Source: an uncultured Clostridium sp. (GTDB lineage Bacteria > Bacillota > Clostridia > UBA1212 > UBA1255). From it: DNA of 8,558 bases. The notes beneath the pieces are model-generated. The model saw nothing but the letters and a program-made list of their open reading frames with translations. It made no database searches and was not told the DNA's origin. Both the position numbers and the translations under genes were made by a program. The stretch covers positions 1-8,558 of the forward strand of contig USLW01000068.1 in assembly GCA_900555605.1 (NCBI GenBank), in the 5' to 3' direction. Shown here in pieces: positions 1 through 6,021 of this stretch (position 1 is the first letter of the stretch; each line of letters starts with the position of its first letter).

Positions 1-114
1 CGTAACAAAAGGCGTGGACAGCAAAATCGTCCCAAACAAAATCACGCCGATGAAGCTTAGGAAAATAATCTTTGTAACCGTAAGCTTTTTTCGTTTTAGC
101 TCCGGCGCCATCAT
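1..114 (-). CDS. TrkH/KtrB-type potassium uptake transporter subunit, N-terminal fragment
   Basis: This is the first 38 codons of a minus-strand gene that leaves the window at position 1. It starts ATG-ATG at 114-109, and the first ATG overlaps the nadE stop codon (ATGA). The peptide has a short basic head (LKRKKLTVTKII) followed by a hydrophobic helix at about residues 15-35 (FLSFIGVILFGTILLSTPF). This 'LT..QII..GF..IIL.G..LL..P' pattern is how TrkH/KtrB membrane subunits of K+ uptake systems begin, ahead of the first pore-loop repeat. No clear Shine-Dalgarno sequence lies upstream, so translation probably depends on coupling to nadE. The family call rests on one transmembrane segment only; another polytopic membrane protein remains possible. 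Confidence 0.6.
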   Translation of the reverse strand, partial: MMAPELKRKKLTVTKIIFLSFIGVILFGTILLSTPFVT

Positions 115-2024
115 GGATTCGGGATCTGTGCGAGCCAAAGTGCCGAACTGGCATCACTCGGCATACGCAGGTCGCCTCTCGGCGAGAGCGCTACAGTACC
201 GACCTTTGGTCCATCCGGCAGACAGGAGCGTTTAAACTGCTGAGAAAAGAAGCGTGATAGAAAGATACGAAGCCATTTTTGTACGATTTCGGGCGCATAT
301 GCCCCATCAAAGGCAGAAATCGCAATTTTCAGCAGTTTCTCCGGCTCATACCCGCAGCGCAAAAAATAATAGAGAAAGAAGTCATGGAGCTCATACGGTC
401 CGACGATATCTTCCGTTTTTTGAGATATACTTCCGTTTTCAGGCGGCAGCAGCTCCGGGCTGACGGGGGTATCCAAAACATCCTGCAGAATCAGACGCAG
501 CGGCTCCTGCACCGTATTCGCATAATAGCTTACCAGATAACGGATCAGCGTTTTCGGAATCGAAGCATTCAGCCCGTACATGGACATATGATCTCCGTTG
601 TACGTTGCCCAGCCCAGCGCCAGCTCCGATAGATCACCCGTTCCGATCACCAAGCCGCCCACCTGGTTGGCAATATCCATTAAAATCTGTGTGCGCTCAC
701 GCGCTTGGGCATTTTCATACGTAACATCATGCCGGTTGATATCCTGACCGATATCGGTAAAATGCTGACGCACTGCCTTCTCAATATTAATTTCACGCAG
801 AGAAGTACCGAAAGCACGGCACAATTCCGTTGCATTCCGATAGGTTCTGTCTGTTGTTCCGAAACACGGCATTGTTACGCTGATTACATTTTCACGCGGC
901 AGACCCGCAAGATCAAAAGCGCGCACAGTGGATATCAGCGCCAGCGTAGAATCCAGTCCCCCGGAAATTCCGAGCACCGCATATTGCGCCTTTGTATGAA
1001 GCAGTCTTCTTCTAAGCGCATATGCCTGCATATCCAAAATCGCCCGGCAGCGTTCTTCCCGACACGCAGGATCCGCGGGAACGAAGGGCGTACGTGCAAA
1101 TGTCCGGATCAAGTTTCCCGCGTGTTCACGCAGGCAGATAGGGATCGGAATCTTCCGGTAATTTTCCTGCTCCGTGCATTGAAACGTATTCATTTTTAAA
1201 CGTTCGTGGAGCAAAAGCTTCACATCGATATCATAATAAACGGAATCCATGCCGAACATTCCGGAATCTACTGCAATTTTACCATTTTCCGCGATCATTT
1301 TATGGCCTGAAAAAATCAAATCCGAAGTGGATTCATTCCATCCCGCGTCACTGTAAATATATGCGCTCACCGTCGTACCGGATTGTGCGGAAATCAGGGT
1401 TCTGCGGTATTCCCGCTTTCCGATCACTTCGTTGCTTGCCGAAAGGTTGCACAAAATCAGCGCGCCGTTTTGCGCAAGCGCGGAGGAAGGCCTGTCCGCT
1501 ACCCATAAATCCTCACAAATCTCAACACCGAACAAAAATCCGTCTGCATACGCCGAGCCGTCAAAAATCAGATTTCCGAACGGAACTTCCGCGCCGTTCA
1601 CCATGACGGAAGTCGGAGTTCCCGTATACGATTTAAAATATCTGCCTTCATAAAATTCACCGTAATTCGGAATATTGCTTTTGGGGACGATTCCGGCAAT
1701 CTTACCGCGGCCAAGCACAAACGCGCAATTATATAAATTCGCATGCCAGCAAAACGGCGCACCGACAATCAGATACAGATTCTCATTCCGCGTTTCCTCG
1801 GCAATGCGCAAAAGCTCCGTCAATGCGCTTTTCACCAGCAGGCTTTGTGAAAATAAATCGCCGCAGCTATATCCGGTTACAGACAGCTCCGGAAATACCA
1901 AGATATCACATTCTACAGATTCCGCTTCTTTTGTCAGCGCAATGATACGGTCTGCGTTATACCCGCAGTCTGCAATCCGGATTTCCGGCGTGGCAGCCCC
2001 TACTCTTATAAATCCATGCTTCAT
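111..2024 (-). CDS. nadE: Glutamine-dependent NAD+ synthetase
   Basis: This cytoplasmic enzyme performs the last step of NAD+ synthesis, amidating nicotinic acid adenine dinucleotide with ATP and using ammonia released from glutamine. The protein is 637 aa, normal for the two-domain form. Residues 1 to about 270 are a nitrilase-type glutaminase with the Glu-Lys-Cys triad visible: E46 in FPELSVTGY, K115 in VPKSNIPNYGEFYE, C170 in GVEICEDLW. From about 325 onward is the synthetase domain, with the PP-loop SGGLDST at 354-360, then ENAQARERTQ, TGDLSELALGW and NGDHMSMYGLNASIPK. The C-terminal FKRSCLPDGPKVG and SPRGDLRMPSDA segments are family hallmarks. An ATG 15 codons upstream is open, but I chose the ATG at 2024 because TAAGGAGAG lies 9 nt before it and homologues begin at this point. 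The gene has its own candidate promoter behind the rplS terminator, and its stop codon overlaps the next gene. Confidence 0.96.
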   Translation of the reverse strand: MKHGFIRVGAATPEIRIADCGYNADRIIALTKEAESVECDILVFPELSVTGYSCGDLFSQSLLVKSALTELLRIAEETRNENLYLIVGAPFCWHANLYNCAFVLGRGKIAGIVPKSNIPNYGEFYEGRYFKSYTGTPTSVMVNGAEVPFGNLIFDGSAYADGFLFGVEICEDLWVADRPSSALAQNGALILCNLSASNEVIGKREYRRTLISAQSGTTVSAYIYSDAGWNESTSDLIFSGHKMIAENGKIAVDSGMFGMDSVYYDIDVKLLLHERLKMNTFQCTEQENYRKIPIPICLREHAGNLIRTFARTPFVPADPACREERCRAILDMQAYALRRRLLHTKAQYAVLGISGGLDSTLALISTVRAFDLAGLPRENVISVTMPCFGTTDRTYRNATELCRAFGTSLREINIEKAVRQHFTDIGQDINRHDVTYENAQARERTQILMDIANQVGGLVIGTGDLSELALGWATYNGDHMSMYGLNASIPKTLIRYLVSYYANTVQEPLRLILQDVLDTPVSPELLPPENGSISQKTEDIVGPYELHDFFLYYFLRCGYEPEKLLKIAISAFDGAYAPEIVQKWLRIFLSRFFSQQFKRSCLPDGPKVGTVALSPRGDLRMPSDASSALWLAQIPNP

Positions 2025-2051
2025 GCACGCTCTCTCCTTATACCGGCAAAT

Positions 2052-2080
2052 TTTATATAGAATAAACAAAAGACCCGCAA
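2052..2080 (-). promoter_or_regulatory. Candidate nadE promoter, overlapping the rplS terminator
   Basis: On the minus strand a -35 like TTGCGG (2080-2075) is followed 17 nt later by TATAAA (2057-2052), about 28 nt before the nadE start codon. The -35 element lies inside the 3' arm of the rplS terminator hairpin. The match is moderate; nadE could instead be served by terminator read-through. Confidence 0.4.
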
Positions 2081-2100
2081 ACGAATCCGTTCGCAGGCCT
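2061..2100 (-). terminator. Rho-independent terminator after rplS
   Basis: On the minus strand a 13-bp stem (AGGCCTGCGAACG at 2100-2088 with CGTTTGCGGGTCT at 2083-2071, including G-U pairs) closes a 4-nt loop and runs into TTTTGTTTATT. It starts 17 nt after the rplS stop codon. This is a canonical intrinsic terminator. Confidence 0.88.
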
Positions 2101-2116
2101 CTTCTTACAAAGCAGC

Positions 2117-2458
2117 TTACAGCTTTTCCACAACCTTGGCAGCTTTTCCGACTCTGCCGCGGAGATAATACAATTTCGCTCTCCGAACTTTACCATGTCT
2201 GACTGTTTCGACCTTATCGATCTTAGGGGAATGTATCGGGAATACACGTTCCACTCCCACTCCGTAGGAAATACGTCTTACGGTAAAAGTTTCAGACAAA
2301 CCTTCACCGCGGCGGCCGATCACCGTACCCTCAAAAATCTGGATTCTCTCTCTCGTACCCTCTTTTACTTTAAAGTGTACTTTTACATAGTCACCGATTT
2401 CCAGCGGCGCCACGGAATCCTTTAAATAATCTGCTTCAATCGCTTTGATAATATCCAT
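2117..2458 (-). CDS. rplS: 50S ribosomal protein L19
   Basis: L19 is a large-subunit ribosomal protein at the interface with the 30S subunit. The 113-aa length is normal. Family signatures include [23 protein letters not shown] near residues 25-47, [25 protein letters not shown] at about 56-80 and the C-terminal [20 protein letters not shown]. The ATG at 2458 is preceded at 9 nt by GGAAGGAG, a strong Shine-Dalgarno sequence. In many bacteria rplS ends an rpsP-rimM-trmD-rplS operon. Here the upstream neighbour is an unrelated NYN gene, and rplS has its own promoter, leader and terminator, so it looks monocistronic. Confidence 0.97.
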   Translation of the reverse strand: MDIIKAIEADYLKDSVAPLEIGDYVKVHFKVKEGTRERIQIFEGTVIGRRGEGLSETFTVRRISYGVGVERVFPIHSPKIDKVETVRHGKVRRAKLYYLRGRVGKAAKVVEKL

Positions 2459-2482
2459 TCTTCTTCACTCCTTCCGTTCAGA

Positions 2483-2580
2483 CGATCTTACCGAAGAATT
2501 TAGCAGCGGATCGCCCGTATTCAAGCCTTTTTCTGCAGCAGAAACCAGGAAGCTTTCCATCCTTTTCCTGCACAACGGGC
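2483..2580 (-). ncRNA. Structured 5' leader of rplS, candidate L19 autoregulatory leader
   Basis: The untranslated RNA between the rplS promoter and its start codon can fold into a compact three-way junction. P1 is GCCCGT (2580-2575) with ACGGGC (2518-2513). P2 is CAGGAA (2570-2565) with TTCCTG (2551-2546). P3 is TTTCTG (2544-2539) with CAGAAA (2535-2530) around a 3-nt loop. A fourth pairing, CGATC (2513-2509) with GATCG (2487-2483), follows just before the ribosome binding site. Ribosomal protein leaders bound by the encoded protein are known for L19 in Bacillota, so autoregulation is the natural reading. I derived the fold by eye. If transcription starts 7 nt after the -10, the first few P1 bases would be missing, so P1 is the least secure helix. 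Confidence 0.55.
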
Positions 2581-2583
2581 AAT

Positions 2584-2612
2584 ATTGTATCATAACAAAA
2601 ATACAATGTCAA
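2584..2612 (-). promoter_or_regulatory. Promoter of rplS
   Basis: A perfect -35 TTGACA (2612-2607) and a -10 TACAAT (2589-2584) are separated by exactly 17 bp on the minus strand. It lies 30 nt past the stop codon of the upstream NYN gene. One of the strongest promoters in the window, as expected for a ribosomal protein gene. Confidence 0.88.
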
Positions 2613-2641
2613 ACAAAATAACTGCAGCACCTCAAAACTAT

Positions 2642-3460
2642 CTATATAAGAACCGCATCGGCATTCCAGATGCCGTCTGCGGAGATCTTCTGCCAATCCG
2701 CATGCAGTACGCGAATCGGTTCGTTGCGTTTTGTCCGTTCTTGAACCTGAATGATATAACCCTGTTTGATTAAGTCCGACAGTGCATCCCGGACCTGGGC
2801 GGTTGGAACATTGTAGTTTGCAGAAACTACTTCTACTGTTCTCATAAAGGTCGGTTTCAAACCGTCCTCTGATTCACATTTTTTTAGATTTGTAAAAATC
2901 ATATTATAATACGGTGCCGCCATCTCCTCGGCCATGGGAACTTCACATACCCAATCCGCACTATTTATCAGATTCCTGCTGATACAATTTTTCACACCGT
3001 AAATACCAACCTCTTTATTACAAAAGTTACGCAGAAACGCGCCGACGGAACTGAAATGACCGTCTCCCGAAAATATGATAAACATCTTGATATCCTGATT
3101 GGACAATGCCTTCTGATATATATTGTCCAATATGATAAAATCCGTGTAATCTTTTTTGTAATGTAAATCAGGATTATATGTGTCTATAATTTTATTAGTG
3201 AACGTTCTGATTCTTTTAATCTCTTTTTCTTTCTCCCGGAACTTAGAGAAATCCGCGAAAAATATCACTTCCACAATATTGCATCTTTTCTTCAGATCAG
3301 TAAACCAGCTCTGTATATTCGGTCTGAGATGATAAATCTTTTCCATTGAAATATACCAGTGTTCATAATCTACAAATGCAATCGCAGCCGGAAGGCCGTT
3401 CTGCAGATTCAGCAGAGAGGCGCTTTGCCGTCTGAAAAACAAAAACCGTTTGTTACCCAT
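2642..3460 (-). CDS. NYN-domain (LabA/PIN-like) putative nuclease with C-terminal winged-helix-like region
   Basis: This 272-aa cytoplasmic protein has an NYN (PIN-like) core at about residues 25-175. The expected order of motifs is present: a first strand ending in D31 (AIAFVDYEHWY), a central acidic segment (D104, D107, D112 in KKDYTDFIILDNIY), then FSGDGHF (D133) and KEVGIYGV. PIN-like domains bind Mg2+ through such aspartates and usually cleave RNA. Two common NYN positions differ: D-x-x-N reads DYEH, and SGDGDF reads SGDGHF. Residues about 200-255 (FMRTVEVVSANYNVPTAQV, then DALSDLIKQGYIIQV) look like a small winged-helix module. The start at 3460 has AGGAGG 7 nt upstream. Promoter and preceding terminator make it a separate unit between hup and rplS. 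No physiological role can be assigned; activity is inferred from fold only. Confidence 0.82.
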   Translation of the reverse strand: MGNKRFLFFRRQSASLLNLQNGLPAAIAFVDYEHWYISMEKIYHLRPNIQSWFTDLKKRCNIVEVIFFADFSKFREKEKEIKRIRTFTNKIIDTYNPDLHYKKDYTDFIILDNIYQKALSNQDIKMFIIFSGDGHFSSVGAFLRNFCNKEVGIYGVKNCISRNLINSADWVCEVPMAEEMAAPYYNMIFTNLKKCESEDGLKPTFMRTVEVVSANYNVPTAQVRDALSDLIKQGYIIQVQERTKRNEPIRVLHADWQKISADGIWNADAVLI

Positions 3461-3511
3461 TCACATGCCTCCTCGTAACAGAGGCGCCGCAGCAATATTT
3501 ATTTGTATAGG

Positions 3512-3555
3512 TGCAACAATTGTATTATAGTACAGATCTCCTTCATTTGCAACAA
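3512..3555 (-). repeat. Direct repeat TTGTTGCA flanking the NYN gene promoter
   Basis: The octamer TTGTTGCA occurs twice on the minus strand, at 3555-3548 (covering the -35) and at 3519-3512 (around the likely transcription start), 36 bp apart. The second copy overlaps the 8-bp palindrome ACAATTGT. Placement suits a repressor operator pair, but a chance repeat is not excluded. Confidence 0.3.
3524..3552 (-). promoter_or_regulatory. Promoter of the NYN-domain gene
   Basis: On the minus strand -35 TTGCAA (3552-3547) and a perfect -10 TATAAT (3529-3524) are separated by 17 bp. Transcription would begin near 3517, leaving a leader of about 57 nt. The -35 directly abuts the T-tract of the hup terminator. 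Confidence 0.78.
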
Positions 3556-3587
3556 AAAAGACCTCCGACAGCAAGCGGAGATCTTTT
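3554..3587 (-). terminator. Rho-independent terminator after hup
   Basis: On the minus strand AAAAGATCTCCG (3587-3576) pairs with CGGAGGTCTTTT (3567-3556) around an 8-nt loop, and the stem runs into TTTTTT (3559-3554). It begins 25 nt past the hup stop codon. Confidence 0.88.
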
Positions 3588-3612
3588 ATATCGCGGATTA
3601 CAAAAGACAATA

Positions 3613-3888
3613 TTATTTTACAGCTTCCTTTAAAACTTTGCCGGCCTTAAAGCTGGGGGCTTTTGTAGCGGGAATCGTAATTCTCTCACCCTTTTTGGCA
3701 GGATTTACACCCTCTCTTCCGGCTCTTTCCTTTACAGAAAACGTACCGAATCCGACAATAGACACTTTATCTCCGGCAACAAGAGCTTCTGTAATCGCAT
3801 CAAAAACAGCCTCAACTACATTTGTGCTGTCCTTCTTTGTCAAACCAGCCTTTTCAGCTACTACGGTGATTAAATCTGCTTTTTTCAT
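3613..3888 (-). CDS. hup: HU-family nucleoid DNA-binding protein
   Basis: HU is a small dimeric histone-like protein that bends and compacts DNA. The 91-aa length is standard. The N-terminal two-helix dimerisation region reads KADLITVVAEKAGLTKKD, followed by the GFGTF core (46-50). The DNA-gripping beta-arm spans about 52-75 and carries Pro63 in VNP, the residue that intercalates in the minor groove. The C-terminal helix follows PSFKAGKVLKEAV. The ATG at 3888 has AAGGAGG 10 nt upstream. The gene has its own near-consensus promoter and terminator, so it is monocistronic and probably highly expressed. Nothing distinguishes it from a general HU. Confidence 0.96.
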   Translation of the reverse strand: MKKADLITVVAEKAGLTKKDSTNVVEAVFDAITEALVAGDKVSIVGFGTFSVKERAGREGVNPAKKGERITIPATKAPSFKAGKVLKEAVK

Positions 3889-3923
3889 TGAAAAAAAACC
3901 TCCTTGAATTTTTTACCGTTTGC

Positions 3924-3952
3924 ATTATAGCTTTAATCTTTCGTATAGTCAA
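3924..3952 (-). promoter_or_regulatory. Promoter of hup
   Basis: On the minus strand -35 TTGACT (3952-3947), a 17-bp spacer and a perfect -10 TATAAT (3929-3924) are present, with the HU start codon about 36 nt downstream of the -10. AT-rich sequence upstream of the -35 (3953-4000) could act as an UP element. Confidence 0.88.
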
Positions 3953-4023
3953 GTAAAAATTCCTAAAAAATAAACTTTTTCTCGTATTTTTCAATGCTTT
4001 CTTCCAAAATTTGTTTCAGTCCG

Positions 4024-5181
4024 TCACATCGGCTGCCCGATATTTCCGGAGAATTCCGGCAAGCTCGGCTTTGGCCCATAATACTGATAATATTGACATA
4101 AAATTCTCCCGTTATACAGCTTTCTTTTCTTATCAGCCTTCCTCCCGAAAAGGGTCTCAAAATTGGGATGCGATGCAAGGATATAATAGGACCATGTATC
4201 AAATGTTTGAAAATGACTTCCCATGCCGCGGTACAGCATTTCCGTCTCTTCTTTATCCGCCAGCCGCTGACCGTACGGCGGATTCGTTACAATAAAGCCG
4301 TATCGGTAACGGGAGGATGTGACGCGGTAATCCACCTTCTGAAAATGAATATGGTTTTCAACACCGGCAAGCGCTGCATGACGCTTTGCCAATGAAAGTG
4401 CAAAATAGTCTCGATCTGAAGCATAAATCCGGAGCTCTCTGCTGCGGTCCGCCTTCCGCAGCGCCTGTGCACGCAGATCCTGCCACAATTCATCCGGCAT
4501 GCAAGGCCAGGTCTCACACAAAAAGGTTCTATGCAGTCCCGGTGCAAGGTTCATACCGATCATTGCCGCTTCAATCGGAATTGTACCGGAACCGCAGAAC
4601 GGATCCAATAAAGCGCGGTCCGGCTTCCATCTGCTGATATACAGCAGACCGCATGCCAATGTTTCTTTAAGCGGTGCAGGACCCGCCTCTTCCCGGTATC
4701 CCCGCTTATGCAGTCCCGCCCCCGAGGTATCGATTGTCAGGCAGGCGATATCATTTAATAAAGAAACTTCCACTTTATAAACAGGTCCGGTTTCATCGAA
4801 CCAATCCCGGCGATATATGGTTTTCAGACGCTCTACAATGGCTTTTTTCACAATTGCCTGACAGTCCGGCACACTGAAAAGTTTAGATTTTACAGACTTT
4901 CCGGTTACGGGAAACGCACCGTTCTCCGGGATCCAATGCTCCCAAGGAAGGCCCTTTGTACCCTGAAACAATGCCTCAAAGCTGTCTGCGGGAAACCGGC
5001 CGATCAATAATAAAATACGATCCGCACAGCGCAGCCACAGATTGGTTCGGCAAATTGCTTCAAGATCTCCTTCAAAAATTACGCGGCCGTTTTCCGTCTG
5101 CTGCTGATCATAGCCGAGCCAGCTCAGCTCCCGTCCGACTACGGATTCCAAACCAAATGCCGCAGTTGCAATTAATTTCAT
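4024..5181 (-). CDS. rlmL: THUMP-domain class I rRNA methyltransferase (RlmL/YpsC type)
   Basis: This 385-aa protein matches COG0116, the SAM-dependent 23S rRNA guanine-N2 methyltransferases named after E. coli RlmL (Bacillota member YpsC). A ferredoxin-like/THUMP RNA-binding part covers about residues 1-155. It is followed by the conserved GLHKRGYR (156-163), SAM motif I LLDPFCGSGT (191-200) and catalytic motif IV NPPYG (300-304). The KLYNGRI...YYQYYGP ending is typical of the family, with a short extra tail. The ORF is open 71 codons further up, but that stretch lies inside the upstream gene. The ATG at 5181 has AGGAGG 5 nt upstream and overlaps the RluA-homologue stop codon as ATGA. It is the last gene of the four-gene operon; I see no convincing GC-rich terminator before hup. 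The exact target base in this organism is not established, so the symbol follows the family name. Confidence 0.88.
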   Translation of the reverse strand: MKLIATAAFGLESVVGRELSWLGYDQQQTENGRVIFEGDLEAICRTNLWLRCADRILLLIGRFPADSFEALFQGTKGLPWEHWIPENGAFPVTGKSVKSKLFSVPDCQAIVKKAIVERLKTIYRRDWFDETGPVYKVEVSLLNDIACLTIDTSGAGLHKRGYREEAGPAPLKETLACGLLYISRWKPDRALLDPFCGSGTIPIEAAMIGMNLAPGLHRTFLCETWPCMPDELWQDLRAQALRKADRSRELRIYASDRDYFALSLAKRHAALAGVENHIHFQKVDYRVTSSRYRYGFIVTNPPYGQRLADKEETEMLYRGMGSHFQTFDTWSYYILASHPNFETLFGRKADKKRKLYNGRILCQYYQYYGPKPSLPEFSGNIGQPM

Positions 5182-6002
5182 AACAGCCTCCTGTTTTCTT
5201 CCGCCTCTATAAAAATATCCGGCACCTCCTGCTCTAAAAAATGCTGAAACACATTGCGGTCGAATGCCGGAAACACGGACCATGGCGCCAGATGCAAATC
5301 CGGTATGCTCTGCAGCAGAAGCATACTGTCCCGCACAGGATGTTTGACCCATATCACACTTGACCACAATGCCAGCGCATGTGCGCATCCGCATATTTCG
5401 CCGCCATATTTTTGATCTCCTGCCAGCGGATAGCCTATCAGCGAAAACTGTGACCGGATCTGATGTGTCCTGCCGGTAATGGGGATTACAAATAAAAGCG
5501 CGTACTCGGCTGTATGCCGCACCGTCCGATAATACAGCACAGAAAGTTTGCCGTCTCTGCTTTCCCGCACCATATTTTGTGCTTGATCTTTTTGCAGATT
5601 ATGCCTTAAAAAACCGCTGCCGGAAGTCGGAACTCCCTCCGTAACAGCAAAATATCCTTTTCGGAAACGTTTCATTCGAAGCTGTTCAGACAGACGCGCC
5701 GCCCCCTTGGAGGTCTTCGCCAAGAGCATAGTACCGCCTGTGTTGCGGGCCCATCTGTGGACCAGCCCCACAAATACGTTGCCGGGTTTTTGATATTTTC
5801 TTTTCAGATATGCACCCGCCGCGGAAAGAATATCCGTGCCTTCGCTTCCATCTGCCTGTGAAAGGATCCCAGGAGGCTTTATCAGCGCAAGTATATGGTT
5901 ATCCTCATAAATCACCGAAAGCGGATGTGCGCCCTCCCTGTCATTGCATCCGGGAGATTCCTTTAAGGTACATGCCTGCGCGATATATCGTTCCGTCTCC
6001 AA
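5178..6002 (-). CDS. RluA-family pseudouridine synthase homologue lacking the catalytic aspartate
   Basis: RluA enzymes isomerise uridine to pseudouridine in rRNA or tRNA using the Asp of an HRLD motif. From the TTG start this copy has 274 aa. The catalytic domain opens with VIYEDNHILALIKPPGILSQAD and continues KPGNVFVGLVH. At residues 82-90 it then reads HRWARNTGG where HRLDR.tsG is expected, so the catalytic Asp is Ala85 (GCC at 5750-5748) and Leu is Trp84. The remaining motifs look intact: KTSKGAARLSEQLR, RKGYFAVTEG, GRTHQIRSQ (177-185) and GYPLAGDQKYGG. Start choice: no ATG lies between the upstream stop and the domain. TTG at 6002 has GGAGGGAG 9 nt before it; in-frame ATGs at 6062, 6086 and 6116 would overlap the previous gene. 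The reading frame is open throughout, so this is not a degraded pseudogene. It may be catalytically dead or an RNA-binding protein. Confidence 0.83.
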   Translation of the reverse strand: METERYIAQACTLKESPGCNDREGAHPLSVIYEDNHILALIKPPGILSQADGSEGTDILSAAGAYLKRKYQKPGNVFVGLVHRWARNTGGTMLLAKTSKGAARLSEQLRMKRFRKGYFAVTEGVPTSGSGFLRHNLQKDQAQNMVRESRDGKLSVLYYRTVRHTAEYALLFVIPITGRTHQIRSQFSLIGYPLAGDQKYGGEICGCAHALALWSSVIWVKHPVRDSMLLLQSIPDLHLAPWSVFPAFDRNVFQHFLEQEVPDIFIEAEENRRLL

Positions 6003-6019
6003 ATAACTGCGCTCCCTCC
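6000..6019 (-). promoter_or_regulatory. Ribosome binding site and TTG start proposed for the RluA homologue
   Basis: GGAGGGAG (6019-6012) lies 9 nt upstream of TTG (6002-6000), just after the stop codon of the preceding methyltransferase gene (6024-6022). This fixes the proposed start in preference to the overlapping upstream ATGs. Confidence 0.55.
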
Positions 6020-6021
6020 GA

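Noticed and set aside
1675..2202. Plus-strand open frame of 175 codons opposite nadE, and similar long plus-strand frames opposite the other genes.
   Set aside because: These are antisense shadows of well-conserved minus-strand genes, without ribosome binding sites or recognisable motifs.
2613..2641. A possible terminator between the NYN gene and the rplS promoter (CTGCAG palindrome followed by a T-rich stretch).
   Set aside because: The stem is only 3 bp per arm and is followed by mixed sequence; it does not meet a reasonable standard for an intrinsic terminator.
3963..4023. A helix-like peptide tail (LKQILEESIEKYEKKF) encoded just after the rlmL stop codon in another minus-strand frame, suggesting a frameshifted rlmL C-terminus or a small gene.
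   Set aside because: The rlmL product already reaches the usual family ending (YYQYYGP) in frame. The other frame has no suitable start or ribosome binding site close by, and the region is simply A-rich upstream of the hup promoter.
5182..5394. A 71-residue N-terminal extension of the THUMP methyltransferase.
   Set aside because: It lies wholly within the RluA-homologue gene in another frame, and the ATG at 5181 has a strong ribosome binding site and matches the family start.
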